Below, one piece after another: positions 1 through 9,500 of a stretch of DNA of 27,707 nt (positions are counted from its first letter, which is position 1; each line of letters begins with the position of its first letter). The position numbers and the translations under genes are program-made. Under the pieces are notes generated by a model. That model was not told the DNA's origin. It searched no databases and worked only from the letters and a program-made list of their open reading frames with translations. Source of the stretch: JAGZHZ01 sp965150505 (lineage in GTDB: Bacteria; Bacillota; Clostridia; Lachnospirales; Lachnospiraceae); the NCBI GenBank assembly GCA_965150505.1, contig CBCTVZ010000021.1, positions 1-27,707 on the forward strand. The letters run 5' to 3'.

Positions 1-25
1 CGGCACCCCTCCCGTCAGATACCTA

Positions 26-95
26 CCCTGTGTAGTCCCTTGTAAACTGTACTTTAGCTTGTTGCTAATCTCAAATCTTTACAAGTTATACAGGG
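26..95. ncRNA. Nested inverted repeat, possible structured RNA (partial at window edge)
   Basis: Three complementary arm pairs nest inside each other: CCCTGTGTA (26-34) with TATACAGGG (87-95), CTTGTAAA (39-46) with TTTACAAG (78-85), and TTAGC (54-58) with GCTAA (64-68) around a 5-base loop. One outer pair is G·T on the plus strand, which pairs as G·U in plus-strand RNA but is C·A in minus-strand RNA. Against that, a minus-strand -10-like TACAAT (108-103) would start a minus transcript almost exactly at the base of the outer stem. The strand is therefore unresolved. No coding frame covers it, and the element may continue past the left edge. I do not recognise the family. Confidence 0.4.
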
Positions 96-102
96 AAAGA
101 CG

Positions 103-108
103 ATTGTA
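103..108 (-). promoter_or_regulatory. Possible minus-strand -10 box for the edge RNA element
   Basis: Read on the minus strand the bases are TACAAT, preceded by TA (TATACAAT). The expected start lies near 95-96, at the foot of the nested stem. The -35 region 17-18 bases upstream (TAATTT or TTAATT) matches the consensus poorly, so this is weak. Confidence 0.25.
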
Positions 109-233
109 TAAAAACGTGTAACATAAAATTAAAACAGGGCAGAACGGGAACAACGTATACAAAATAAAGAACAATGACAAGAATTGACACATGAAGGTGC
201 AAAAACAGGCAGATGGCTGTCAAATATGTGGAG

Positions 234-262
234 ATTACAACCTCTAAATTTTTTGATACAAT
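234..262 (+). promoter_or_regulatory. Sigma-A-like promoter of the esterase gene
   Basis: ATTACA (234-239) is separated by 17 bases from TACAAT (257-262). It predicts a start near 269 and a leader of about 39 bases before the ATG at 308. The stretch 96-233 between the edge repeat and this promoter holds nothing else I can support. Confidence 0.55.
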
Positions 263-307
263 AAAGACATCAAAAACGACGTGATTCAAAAAAATGGAGG
301 TATTGAA

Positions 308-1594
308 ATGAACAAGAAAATTGTTTTGGCAGGAACAGCAGCAGCTCTTGTTATGGGGATGAGCGGCATGGCAGTATTTGCTGAGGAAGCACCGGCAGCA
401 TCTTACAGCACAGTAATTGAAGTTGAGGATTGGGGCGCAACGGTTACAAAAGTAATCGTAGATCTGGGAAAAGAAGTATCAGGTGAACTTGATACAGATA
501 CGTTCTCTGTACATGTAAAGAGAAGCGATGACCGTCTGGAAGAACCTTTATTGGAAGAAGGAAATCGCCGTGTGACAAGCGCTTACATTTCTGACGCAGA
601 AGGAAATGCAGCAGACTCTGGACAGTATGCTACATTAGAGCTGGCTTACGGACCTGGAATCTCTTTAGGAAACGCTTTAAACTATGCGCAGGGAAGAAAC
701 GTATGGATCGACTGCGATTATACGATCACACAGGAAGAAGATATCGTGACAGATCAGGAAACATTATCCGGAATCGTAGCAACAGAATACACAGGAAGCG
801 TTCGTCTTGGCATTGATGATTTCAATATCAGCAGCGATACATTCGATGGAATCGAATTTGCAATGGCTGATTATAAACCAGAAGATACAGCAGAGAAACA
901 TCCTCTGATTATCTGGCTGCACGGCGGTGGAGAAGGCGGTACAGACGCTACAATTCCTCTGGCAGCAAATAAAGCAATCAGTTTTGCTTCTGAAGAAATC
1001 CAGCAGTATTTTGGTGGCGCTTATGTGTTAGTTCCACAAGCTCCTACAAAATGGATGGAAGGAAAAGGCGGAGACAGAGACGGCACATCTGTTTATACAG
1101 AAGGTCTGATGGAATTAATCAAAGATTATGTAGCAGACAATCCAGGCGTTGATGAGAACCGCATTTATGTAGGCGGATGCTCAAACGGCGGATATATGAC
1201 AATGATTCTGATGCGTGATTACCCAGAATACTTTGCAGCAGCTTACCCAGTATGCGAAGGTCTGGCAGATACTATGATTTCTGATGAAGATATCGATACT
1301 TACAAAGATCAGAATATCTGGTTTGTAACAGCAGCAACAGATACGACACTTGATCCTGTATTATATACACTGCCAACATACACACGTATCCGTGAAGCAG
1401 GATCTGAAAACGTTCATCTGACATTCTTCCCGAATGTAGAAGATAAGACTGGTTTATACAGACAGGAAAATGATGTTCCTCATGAATATGACGGACATTG
1501 GTCATGGACATATGTATACAATGATCAGGTTTCTGCAAGAATCAACGGCGAAGAAGTTGGTCTGTTAGAGTGGATGGCTGCACAGAGCAAATAA
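308..1594 (+). CDS. Secreted EstA-like esterase (alpha/beta hydrolase with N-terminal Ig-like domain)
   Basis: The 428-residue protein starts at the ATG at 308, eight bases after GGAGG (296-300); an in-frame ATG at 281 lacks a ribosome site. Residues 1-25 form a signal peptide with likely cleavage AVFA|EE. Residues about 30-155 are a beta-rich region like the Ig-like N-terminal domain of EstA esterases. An alpha/beta hydrolase domain follows: HGGGEGG (205-211) for the oxyanion hole, the nucleophile Ser292 in GCSNGG, likely acid Asp345 and likely His397 (His392 is an alternative). Proteins of this kind are annotated as PHB depolymerase-like or prolyl-oligopeptidase-like; the substrate is unknown, and an ester on a plant polysaccharide is a guess. 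It has its own promoter and terminator and precedes a sugar-sensing regulatory operon that might control it. Confidence 0.85.
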   Translation: MNKKIVLAGTAAALVMGMSGMAVFAEEAPAASYSTVIEVEDWGATVTKVIVDLGKEVSGELDTDTFSVHVKRSDDRLEEPLLEEGNRRVTSAYISDAEGNAADSGQYATLELAYGPGISLGNALNYAQGRNVWIDCDYTITQEEDIVTDQETLSGIVATEYTGSVRLGIDDFNISSDTFDGIEFAMADYKPEDTAEKHPLIIWLHGGGEGGTDATIPLAANKAISFASEEIQQYFGGAYVLVPQAPTKWMEGKGGDRDGTSVYTEGLMELIKDYVADNPGVDENRIYVGGCSNGGYMTMILMRDYPEYFAAAYPVCEGLADTMISDEDIDTYKDQNIWFVTAATDTTLDPVLYTLPTYTRIREAGSENVHLTFFPNVEDKTGLYRQENDVPHEYDGHWSWTYVYNDQVSARINGEEVGLLEWMAAQSK

Positions 1595-1618
1595 AAAATA
1601 AAATATGGATTTTAAAGG

Positions 1619-1649
1619 TGAGGGCTGTTTTTAACAGCTCTCATTTTTT
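1619..1649 (+). terminator. Intrinsic terminator after the esterase gene
   Basis: TGAGGGCTGTT (1619-1629) pairs with AACAGCTCTCA (1633-1643) over 11 bp with one G·U and a 3-base loop. Six T follow, and a second T-rich run comes shortly after. Confidence 0.85.
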
Positions 1650-1702
1650 GTGCGTTTTTTTTATTTGTATAAAAAGGAAGCGTAGTGAAAAAGAAGAAAT
1701 TA

Positions 1703-1711
1703 TGGTAGAAT
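1703..1711 (+). promoter_or_regulatory. Extended -10 promoter of the three-gene sensor operon
   Basis: TGG followed by TAGAAT (1706-1711) fits the TGn extended -10 pattern, and the -35 region is poor. It lies about 40 bases before the ATG at 1750, after the esterase terminator, so the sensor operon probably has its own start. Confidence 0.5.
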
Positions 1712-1749
1712 AGAGCTGATTTCGGAGAAAGGGGAAGGAATGGCGCAAG

Positions 1750-2736
1750 ATGAAGAGAACAGCAATCGTGATAGCAGGAATTTTTCTGATATTTTTTTTG
1801 ATCCTGCTGTATCCTGATCCGGGGATGACCTTAGAGGAAGAGAGCAATGAAATAAGAGTAACGTTTGTCTCACCATTTGCAAACACAGGGTACTGGGGAA
1901 TTGCGGCAACAGGAATTTTAGATACAGCAGAAAAATATGGAATGAATGTCAAGTGTATCGGTTTTGCAGAGTCCGATCCGCAAAAACAGATTCGCTATAT
2001 AAAAAGCGCGATTTATTCTCACGCAGATGGGATTATCACAGCGGGGATTGAAAATTCAGATGAATTTAAAAAAGTGCTTGATATGGCGAGTGAGGCGGGG
2101 ATACCAGTGATCTTGATTGACTGCGATATTGAAGGCAGTGATCGTTTGTGTTATATTGGAACAGACAATTTTGAGGCAGGAAAAATAGCAGGTCAGGAAA
2201 TTGCGGAGGCGACAGGAGGAAAAGGTTCAGTTGCAATTATAAGAAATGAAAAATCTTCCATCAATCAGCAGGAACGAATCAATGGCATGGAGTCTGTGAT
2301 GGAGCAGTATCCTGATCTAGAGGTTGTGACGGTGTTGGAAGGAAATCAAAATTATATGATCGCAAAAGAACAGATTGTAAAGATGTTAAAGGAGCATCCA
2401 GAGATTAATGCTATTTTCTGTCCAGAGGGATATTCTTCGATCTGTATGAGCCAGTTTTTGATGGAAGAAAAAGAAGGATACGAAGACTTAAAAGTAGTGA
2501 CATTTGATATCAGCAATGAAGCACTTTCGTCATTGAAAGCGGGAAAGATTTATTCTATCGTTCAGCAAGATCCATATACGATGGGACAAAAGGCAGTGGA
2601 ATCTCTGCATCAATATCTGAGCGGAGAGTCAGGAATGCAATCTGAGACGTACACAAACGTTCAGAATGTCAGACCGGAAAGTTTAGATCAGCTTTATGAA
2701 TACAGGAGCAAAGATGTGATATGGCATACATATTAA
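1750..2736 (+). CDS. Membrane-anchored sugar-binding protein (periplasmic-binding-protein type 4)
   Basis: This 328-residue protein has a hydrophobic segment at about residues 4-23 with no lipobox cysteine, so it is probably held by an uncleaved anchor. The remainder reads as a ribose/galactose-type binding fold: a first strand with VTFVSPFANTGYW, then DGIITAGIENSDEF, IPVILIDCD, YIGTDNFEAGKIAGQEI and a C-terminal VVTFDISNEALSSLKAGKI. It overlaps the kinase gene by 16 bases, which points to translational coupling. No permease or ATPase gene is nearby, so a sensory role resembling XylFII, which presents xylose to LytS in clostridia, is more likely than transport. The sugar cannot be read from sequence. 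Start: ATG at 1750 after a GGGGAAGGA stretch; the ATG at 1740 is in another frame. Confidence 0.85.
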   Translation: MKRTAIVIAGIFLIFFLILLYPDPGMTLEEESNEIRVTFVSPFANTGYWGIAATGILDTAEKYGMNVKCIGFAESDPQKQIRYIKSAIYSHADGIITAGIENSDEFKKVLDMASEAGIPVILIDCDIEGSDRLCYIGTDNFEAGKIAGQEIAEATGGKGSVAIIRNEKSSINQQERINGMESVMEQYPDLEVVTVLEGNQNYMIAKEQIVKMLKEHPEINAIFCPEGYSSICMSQFLMEEKEGYEDLKVVTFDISNEALSSLKAGKIYSIVQQDPYTMGQKAVESLHQYLSGESGMQSETYTNVQNVRPESLDQLYEYRSKDVIWHTY

Positions 2737-4259
2737 AAAAATCAGAAAAACATACGACAAAGTATCGACTGACACAGTATTTTTTTATATCCTTGTCTCT
2801 GGGAATTTTATTTACGCTTTGTACGCTGTATTTTCATTTTGTCACAGCAAAGCAGTATGATATTACGATTGAGCAGAGCATTTGTCTGAATCAATTTTAT
2901 TCCGCGCTGGATCAGCTCAATACGGATATCGGAGGGTATTGGCAAGATAACACAGCGACAGGATCAGGGGAAATTTTGGCAAAGTTCGATGAGATTGATG
3001 AGCTTGTGGAAAAATTGCAAAGCAGAAGAATCAGTTCTGATTATGCAAGAGATATCCATGATATCAAAGAAATGATGAAAAGCTATAAAAATCTGTTTTC
3101 CTCTCTTTCGATTCAATTAAACGCACTGAATCAGGATCAATTTAACACAAATCTTTTGTCAAAAGTAAATGAAACGTATTTTGAGATCGAAGAGATTTTT
3201 GAGATTCTTTATTCGGATTTTAAAAATCTGCATTTGACGATGCTTGAGAATGCAAAACAGATTCAGTCAGATTTATATAAGAAAACATTTGCCTATACGA
3301 TTTTGTTGGCGACAAGCATTTTGCTTTTGATTGCGGCGGGGATCAAGCGTTCCAGAAGACTGACAAATCAGATTGTACAGCCGATTCAGAGACTGACGCA
3401 GTCGGCAGAGATGATTTTGGATGGAAAAATCGAGGAATTTGAGAGGATACCGGTGCTGGATCGTGAAAATAATGAAAGCATGATTTTGACGAATGCGTTC
3501 AATATGATGATTGAACAGATTCGCAGTCAGATAAAGGAAATTCAGGAAAATGCAAGCGCAAAGGTGGCTCTTCATGAAAAAGAACTGGAAAACTTAAGGA
3601 TCAGCAATCTTTTAAAGGGCAGTGAGCTGAAGGTATTGCAGATGCAGATCAATCCGCATTTTTTATTTAATACTTTAAATATGATTGCACAGACGGCATA
3701 CCTTGGAGATTCTGATACAACCGTATTTTTGTTGGGAAAGACGGCAGAGCTTTTGCGATACAGCTTGGATTTTATGGGAAAATCGGTTACACTTGCGAGA
3801 GAATTGACGATGCTTGGAGATTATATTTATCTGCAGGAACAAAGATTTGGAGAGCGAATCGAATTTGAGTTTGAACTAGATGAGAGTTTTCATCAAATGC
3901 ACATCCCTTGTCTGATTTTGCAGCCTCTTGTGGAAAATGCGATTACGCATGGCGTAGGTTCTTACACAGAAAATGGGAAGATTCAAATAAAAACAAGTTA
4001 TGACAAAGAGAAGGAGTGCGGGATTATCTCGATCGGAGACAATGGACTGGGGATAACGCCGGAACGGTTGAATCAACTGCGAAAGGAACTTCACTGTCAG
4101 GAAATTCAGAGAGAAAAGATAGGACTTGCAAATGTATATATGCGTCTGCAAATTTTTTTCGATCAAAAAGCAGATATGGAGATTGTTAGTGTTCCGAGAA
4201 AGTGGACGGAAATCAGGCTGATTTTGCCATATAAAATGGACGCGAAAACAGAGTTGTAG
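2721..4259 (+). CDS. LytS/YesM-family sensor histidine kinase
   Basis: The protein is 512 residues. Membrane segments at about 19-41 and 190-208 enclose an extracytoplasmic helical region of roughly 150 residues, and a HAMP-like linker (about 209-262) and coiled coil follow. The His_kinase domain carries the phosphoacceptor His313 in NPHFLFNTLN. The ATP-binding domain shows the N box LVENAITHG (Asn406) and the G1 box GDNGLGI (Asp440). It starts inside the end of the binding-protein gene with AGGAG at 2704-2708. The response regulator follows 15 bases downstream. Its input is probably the anchored binding protein encoded just before it, contacting the extracytoplasmic region; that partnership is inferred from gene order and the XylFII-LytS precedent. 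Confidence 0.93.
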   Translation: MAYILKKSEKHTTKYRLTQYFFISLSLGILFTLCTLYFHFVTAKQYDITIEQSICLNQFYSALDQLNTDIGGYWQDNTATGSGEILAKFDEIDELVEKLQSRRISSDYARDIHDIKEMMKSYKNLFSSLSIQLNALNQDQFNTNLLSKVNETYFEIEEIFEILYSDFKNLHLTMLENAKQIQSDLYKKTFAYTILLATSILLLIAAGIKRSRRLTNQIVQPIQRLTQSAEMILDGKIEEFERIPVLDRENNESMILTNAFNMMIEQIRSQIKEIQENASAKVALHEKELENLRISNLLKGSELKVLQMQINPHFLFNTLNMIAQTAYLGDSDTTVFLLGKTAELLRYSLDFMGKSVTLARELTMLGDYIYLQEQRFGERIEFEFELDESFHQMHIPCLILQPLVENAITHGVGSYTENGKIQIKTSYDKEKECGIISIGDNGLGITPERLNQLRKELHCQEIQREKIGLANVYMRLQIFFDQKADMEIVSVPRKWTEIRLILPYKMDAKTEL

Positions 4260-4274
4260 AGGGGAGGGAAAAAT

Positions 4275-5912
4275 ATGTATTCTCTTATCATTGCAGATGA
4301 TGAGGCGATTGAATGCCGTGGAATGGAGATGAGGATTCAGAATCATTTTACAAATATTGAGCTGTTGCCGAGTGTTTACAATGGGATTGATTTTTTAAAA
4401 AGCGTAGAGCAGTATCGTCCGGATATTGCGATTGTAGATATCAATATGCCGGGACTGACCGGATTGGAAGCATTGAAAATTTTAAAATTAAAGTCTTTTT
4501 CCATGAAAATCATTATCAATACCGCATATAATGATTTTGAATATGTTCAGGAAGCGCTTGCACTGGGCGCTTCTGGATACCTGCTGAAACCGATTGAGCA
4601 TCAAAAATTTTGTGATACATTAAATCGTGTGCTTTCTGTCATTGATGAAGAACGGCATCACTCCAAAATTTTTCAGGAGACAAATCAGATGATGGAACGG
4701 ATGAAGAAAGCGGTTGGGGATGATATCATGTCTTCGGTGATTCTGGGACAGCCAAATGAGGAGAGTTTTCGTGTTTACTTCCAGACGCTTCAAGAGTCGT
4801 ATCAGGGAGGACTGTTTGCGGCGGTATCCATGATTCCGAAAAAAGAAGGAACGATGTACGATTCTGCCGATATCCTGTTACAGATAGAAGAGATCATAAA
4901 GAAAGAACTGTATGCTTTTTGCCAATATCAGATTAAGCAATATAAAGGGATCATCTATCTGTATCTGATTCCGGGAGCAAGAGTGACAAAAGACAATTAT
5001 CAGCCTTGGGCTAGAAATATTGCAGACGTATTAAAAGAAGAAGTTTTTAAGAAAACAAAAATGGAGATCCATTTTGGATTTAGCAAATGGAAAGAGACGT
5101 TTGACAAAATGTACGAGGCATTTCGAGAATGTAATTTGGCACTTCGCTCTGGCGGAGATGGAATCGGATTTTTTGAAGAGCCTCATTTAAAAATGTATTC
5201 TCCTGTTCCTGTGGAACAATTTTTAGACGATATCACATCTGAGATTATGCAGGGTGGAAAGGATGGGCTACAGGCTGAAGTAAAGAAGTTTTTGGAATGT
5301 CTGGAAAAGAAACAATATCAGATAGAAGCGGCAAAAGTTGCCGTCTTAAATTTGCTGCTCTCTGTCTATGACAAGCTAAAAGACAGTTATGGTTTATCCG
5401 CTCTTCCATTTTCCAGTATCCATTCGATGCAGGAACTCCAACTGTGCCAAACATACGAGGAACTGTGTGAAAAGTCAGTGGGATGTCTGAATTTATTTCA
5501 AGAGCATTTAAAGTCGAAGAAAGTACAAAATATGTATGTGGAAGAAGCGATGCTCTATATGGAAAAAAATTATTATGAGGATCTTTCACTGGATGAAATC
5601 GCTGAAAAAATAGGAATCAGTTCTTTCTATTTAAGCAGGCTGATTAAGCAGCAGATGAAACAAAATTTTATTGATCTTTTGACAGAGATTCGCATTCGGC
5701 ACGCTCTTTTTCTGATTCGTCAGGGAGGCGATACCGTAAAAGATATCGGAAGAAGCGTAGGTTACAGCAATCAAAATTATTTTTATAAGGTATTTAAAAA
5801 ATCGACTGGAATGACTGTCGGTGAGATGAGAGATTATTTTCATCAGATTCTTCCGGAAAGCAAAAAAATACAGAGGAAAGAAAAAGATCAGACGGAACAA
5901 AAAACAGAGTAG
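4275..5912 (+). CDS. YesN-type response regulator with AraC DNA-binding domain
   Basis: The 545-residue protein starts at ATG 4275 after GGGAGGG. The N-terminal receiver domain (1-120) has the acidic pair Asp8/Asp9, phosphoacceptor Asp55 in IVDINMPG, Thr83 and Lys105 in LLKP. A long middle region (about 130-430) has no domain I recognise, as is usual in YesN proteins. The last 100 or so residues hold two helix-turn-helix motifs of the AraC type (LSLDEIAEKIGIS and VKDIGRSVGYSNQNYF). It should be phosphorylated by the preceding kinase and act as an activator. Targets are unknown; the adjacent esterase gene is a candidate. No terminator is visible after it. Confidence 0.93.
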   Translation: MYSLIIADDEAIECRGMEMRIQNHFTNIELLPSVYNGIDFLKSVEQYRPDIAIVDINMPGLTGLEALKILKLKSFSMKIIINTAYNDFEYVQEALALGASGYLLKPIEHQKFCDTLNRVLSVIDEERHHSKIFQETNQMMERMKKAVGDDIMSSVILGQPNEESFRVYFQTLQESYQGGLFAAVSMIPKKEGTMYDSADILLQIEEIIKKELYAFCQYQIKQYKGIIYLYLIPGARVTKDNYQPWARNIADVLKEEVFKKTKMEIHFGFSKWKETFDKMYEAFRECNLALRSGGDGIGFFEEPHLKMYSPVPVEQFLDDITSEIMQGGKDGLQAEVKKFLECLEKKQYQIEAAKVAVLNLLLSVYDKLKDSYGLSALPFSSIHSMQELQLCQTYEELCEKSVGCLNLFQEHLKSKKVQNMYVEEAMLYMEKNYYEDLSLDEIAEKIGISSFYLSRLIKQQMKQNFIDLLTEIRIRHALFLIRQGGDTVKDIGRSVGYSNQNYFYKVFKKSTGMTVGEMRDYFHQILPESKKIQRKEKDQTEQKTE

Positions 5913-5952
5913 AAAATTAAGAAACATAGAAATATAAAAATTAAATAAACAC

Positions 5953-5990
5953 AAATAAAAACGAATAAAGATAAATAAAAACAAATAGAG
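5953..5990. repeat. A-rich 20-bp-period direct repeat in the yesN-type gene to pth spacer
   Basis: AAATAAAAACGAATAAAG (5953-5970) recurs as AAATAAAAACAAATAGAG (5973-5990) with two mismatches. The entire 107-base spacer (5913-6019) is A-rich and nearly T-poor on the plus strand. No convincing promoter or terminator is seen in it. Confidence 0.5.
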
Positions 5991-6019
5991 ACAAAAGAGT
6001 TTGGAAAGGATGTTAAAAT

Positions 6020-6589
6020 ATGTATATTATAGTAGGACTTGGAAATCCGACAAGCCAGTATGCGCGGACGAGACACAACGTAGGATTTGATGCAGTCGAT
6101 GCGATTGCAGAACGATATGGGATTTCCGTTGACACAAAAAAATATAAAGCATTGTATGGCAAAGGCGTGATTGAAGGACAGAAGGTGATTCTGGCAAAAC
6201 CGCAGACGTATATGAATGCGAGCGGAGAGAGCGTCAGAGAACTGATTGATTATTTTAAAATTGATGAGACAGAAGAGTTAATTGTGATGTATGATGATAT
6301 CAGTTTAGAACCGGGGCAGATTCGCTTAAGAGCAAAAGGAAGCGCCGGTGGTCACAATGGAATCAAAAGTATCATTGCCCATTTAGGAGGACAAGAATTT
6401 AAGCGGATTAAAATTGGAGTCGGAGAAAAACCAAAAGGATGGGATCTGGCAGATCATGTTCTTGGAAGATTTTCAAAAGAAGACAGAGAGGCAGTGGAGG
6501 AAGCATTAAAACGCACCAGAGACGCGGCAGTCATGATTATGACGAAGGGAATGGATGCAGCAATGAATGAGTATAACAGGAAGGTGTAA
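6020..6589 (+). CDS. pth: Peptidyl-tRNA hydrolase
   Basis: This 189-residue protein is a normal full-length bacterial Pth, which cleaves peptidyl-tRNA released from stalled ribosomes to recycle tRNA in the cytoplasm. It opens with IVGLGNP, followed by the catalytic histidine in TRHNVGF (His19). Further family motifs are KPQTYMNASGESV, the acidic VMYDDISLEPGQIRLR and GSAGGHNGIKSII. It starts at ATG 6020 after GGAAAGGA. The mfd gene follows three bases after its stop, the common pth-mfd arrangement in Firmicutes. Confidence 0.97.
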   Translation: MYIIVGLGNPTSQYARTRHNVGFDAVDAIAERYGISVDTKKYKALYGKGVIEGQKVILAKPQTYMNASGESVRELIDYFKIDETEELIVMYDDISLEPGQIRLRAKGSAGGHNGIKSIIAHLGGQEFKRIKIGVGEKPKGWDLADHVLGRFSKEDREAVEEALKRTRDAAVMIMTKGMDAAMNEYNRKV

Positions 6590-6592
6590 TCT

Positions 6593-9500
6593 GTGAAAGC
6601 TTTTATTCAACCATTAGAACAGTTAGATGAATTTCAGAAGATCAAAGAACAGCTTAAAAAAAATTGTGGAATGACAGAGATTTCCGGATGCCTCGATTCT
6701 CAAAAGTGTCACATGATTTATGCGGCAGGACGAGAAAAACGATATCGAGTGATTTTGACGGGAAGCGAGAAGAAAGCAAAAGAATTATATGAAGATTATC
6801 GCACGTTTGATAAGAATGTGATGCTCTATCCGGCAAGAGATTTGATGTTTTACAGCGCAGACATCCACGGAAATCTGATTGACAAGCAAAGAATTTCTGT
6901 CTTAAAAGCATTGTTAGAACAGCCGGAACTGACGGTAATCACAACAATGGGAGGATGTATGGATCATCTGATCCCATTGAAAGAATTTTCGGAACATATC
7001 ATGAAACTGTCGCTTGACAGTGAGATTGATCTGGAAGAGATGAGAAGAAAATTAAGCAGTCTCGGATACGAACAGACTTCTCAGGTAGAATCATCCGGAC
7101 AGTTTGCTGTCAGAGGAGGAATCTTAGATATCTTTCCTTTGACAGAAGAAAATCCGGTGCGAATTGAACTGTGGGATACGCAGGTTGATTCGATCAGAAG
7201 TTTCGATGCAGAGTCGCAAAGATCGATTGAAAATCTGGAGATGGCTGTGATCTATCCAGCATCGGAATTGATTGTGGAGAAAGAGCGTCTGGAAGAGGGA
7301 ATCAGCAAGATTAAAAAAGAGAAAGAAAAACTGGAGAAAAAATTGCGCGCCGTACAGAAGACAGAGGAATCATATCGTCTGAAAACAATGGCAGAAGAAT
7401 TGATCGAACAGCTAGAGGAGAGCGGCAGCACAATCGGAATGGAAAGCAGTATTCGATATTTTTATCCTGAAACGGTTTCCTTTCTCGATTATTTTGATCC
7501 AGAAGAGACGATTTTCTTTTTGGATGAACCAGAGGAAGTACACAGACAAGGCAACGCAATCGAGCTGGAGTTTCGGGAGAGTATGTCAAATCGTCTGGAG
7601 GGCGGTTATATTCTTCCAACGCAGACGGAGATTTTGTATGGAGCGGAGGAAATCACTGCAAAGATCAACAGAAGAAACTGTGCAGGACTTTGTACACTGG
7701 AACAACTGCACAGTTCTTTTTTGATTTCTGCCAGATATCATCTGAATGTAAAATCGATCAGCGGATACAACAGCAGTTTTGAACTTCTTGTCAAAGATTT
7801 ACTGAGATGGAAAAAGGAAAAGTATCAGGTGATTGTTCTTTCCGGATCGAGAACGAGAGCAAAACGTCTGGCTGAAGATCTGCGTGAAAATGGACTGAAC
7901 AGCGTATACACAGAGGAAGAAGAGCGAGAGATTTTGCCTGGGGAGATCTTAGTCGTATATGGAAACAGCGCTAAGGGATATGAGTATCCGATGATCCGTT
8001 TTGCAATTCTGTCGGAAAATGATATTTTTGGAAAAGAAAAGAAGAAAAAGAAACGGCAAAAGACGTATGAAGGGCGAAAGATTCAGAGCTTTTCCGAACT
8101 GAATGTGGGAGATTATGTTGTCCATGAAAGTCATGGACTTGGAATCTACCGCGGAATAGAAAAAATTGAAGTTGACAAGATCACAAAAGATTATATGAAG
8201 CTGGAATATGGAAATGGCAGTAATTTGTATATTCCAGCTACACAGCTCGATGCAATCCAAAAATATGCAGGAGCTGGGGCAAAAGTACCAAAGCTAAACC
8301 GACTGGGAACACAGGAATGGCATAAGACAAAGGCGAAAGTGCGAAAAGCCGTTCAGGATATCGCAAAAGATCTCGTAGAATTATATGCAAAGAGACAGCA
8401 GGACAAGGGATTTTGTTACGGGGAAGATACCGTATGGCAGAGGGAATTTGAGGAGTTATTTCCATATGAAGAGACAGAAGATCAGTCTGCCGCGATTGAA
8501 GCGACCAAAAAAGATATGGAAAGCAGTAAGATTATGGATCGCCTGATTTGCGGAGATGTTGGATATGGAAAGACAGAGATTGCGATTCGCGCCGCATTTA
8601 AGGCGGTGCAGGACAGCAAACAAGTGGTGTATCTTGTGCCGACCACAATTCTGGCGCAGCAGCATTACAATACTTTTGCACAGAGAATGAAAGATTTTCC
8701 AGTTCGAGTCGATTTGTTGTGTCGTTTCCGAACACCGGCAGAACAAAAAAAGACGCTTACGGATTTGAAAAAGGGATTGGTAGATATCGTGATTGGAACA
8801 CACCGCGTTCTGTCAAAAGATGTGCAGTTTAAAGATCTGGGACTTTTGATCATTGATGAGGAACAGCGTTTTGGCGTTGCAGATAAAGAGAAAATCAAAA
8901 AATTAAAGACAGCGGTGGACGTTTTGACCTTGACAGCAACACCAATTCCACGAACACTTCATATGAGCCTGATCGGGATTCGAGATATGTGCGTGTTGGA
9001 AGAACCGCCGATTGACAGAATGCCGATTCAGACGTATGTGATGGAATACAATGAAGAGATGGTGCGTGAGGCGATCAACAGAGAACTGGGAAGAGGCGGA
9101 CAAGTTTATTATGTCTATAACAGGGTCAATACGATTGTGGAGATGACAAACACTATCGCAAAACTCGTTCCGGATGCGCAGGTGGCATTTGCTCATGGAC
9201 AGATGAAAGAACATGAGTTGGAAAAGATCATGTATGAATTTATCAATGGCGAAATAGATGTGCTTGTCTCCACAACGATCATCGAGACTGGTTTAGATAT
9301 CCCAAATGTCAACACGATGATCATTCATGATGCAGATACGCTGGGGTTGTCTCAGCTTTATCAGCTTCGAGGGCGTGTGGGACGTTCTAACCGAACTGCG
9401 TATGCGTTTTTGATGTACCGCAGAAATAAGGTGCTTAGAGAAGTGGCAGAAAAAAGGTTGTCAGCGATCCGTGAGTTTTCAGATTTGGGATCTGGATTTA

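Noticed and set aside
1..20. GGGAGGGGTGCCG on the minus strand at the window edge, reminiscent of the start of a TPP riboswitch.
   Set aside because: The diagnostic CTGAGA and later core segments would lie outside the window, and short GGGGTGCC-like strings are common.
184..189. Perfect TTGACA -35 box upstream of the esterase gene.
   Set aside because: No -10-like sequence lies 16-18 bases downstream; the ATTACA/TACAAT pair at 234-262 is better placed.
1740..1749. ATG at 1740 as a start for the sugar-binding protein.
   Set aside because: It is in a different frame and runs into unrelated sequence; ATG 1750 gives the membrane anchor and binding fold.
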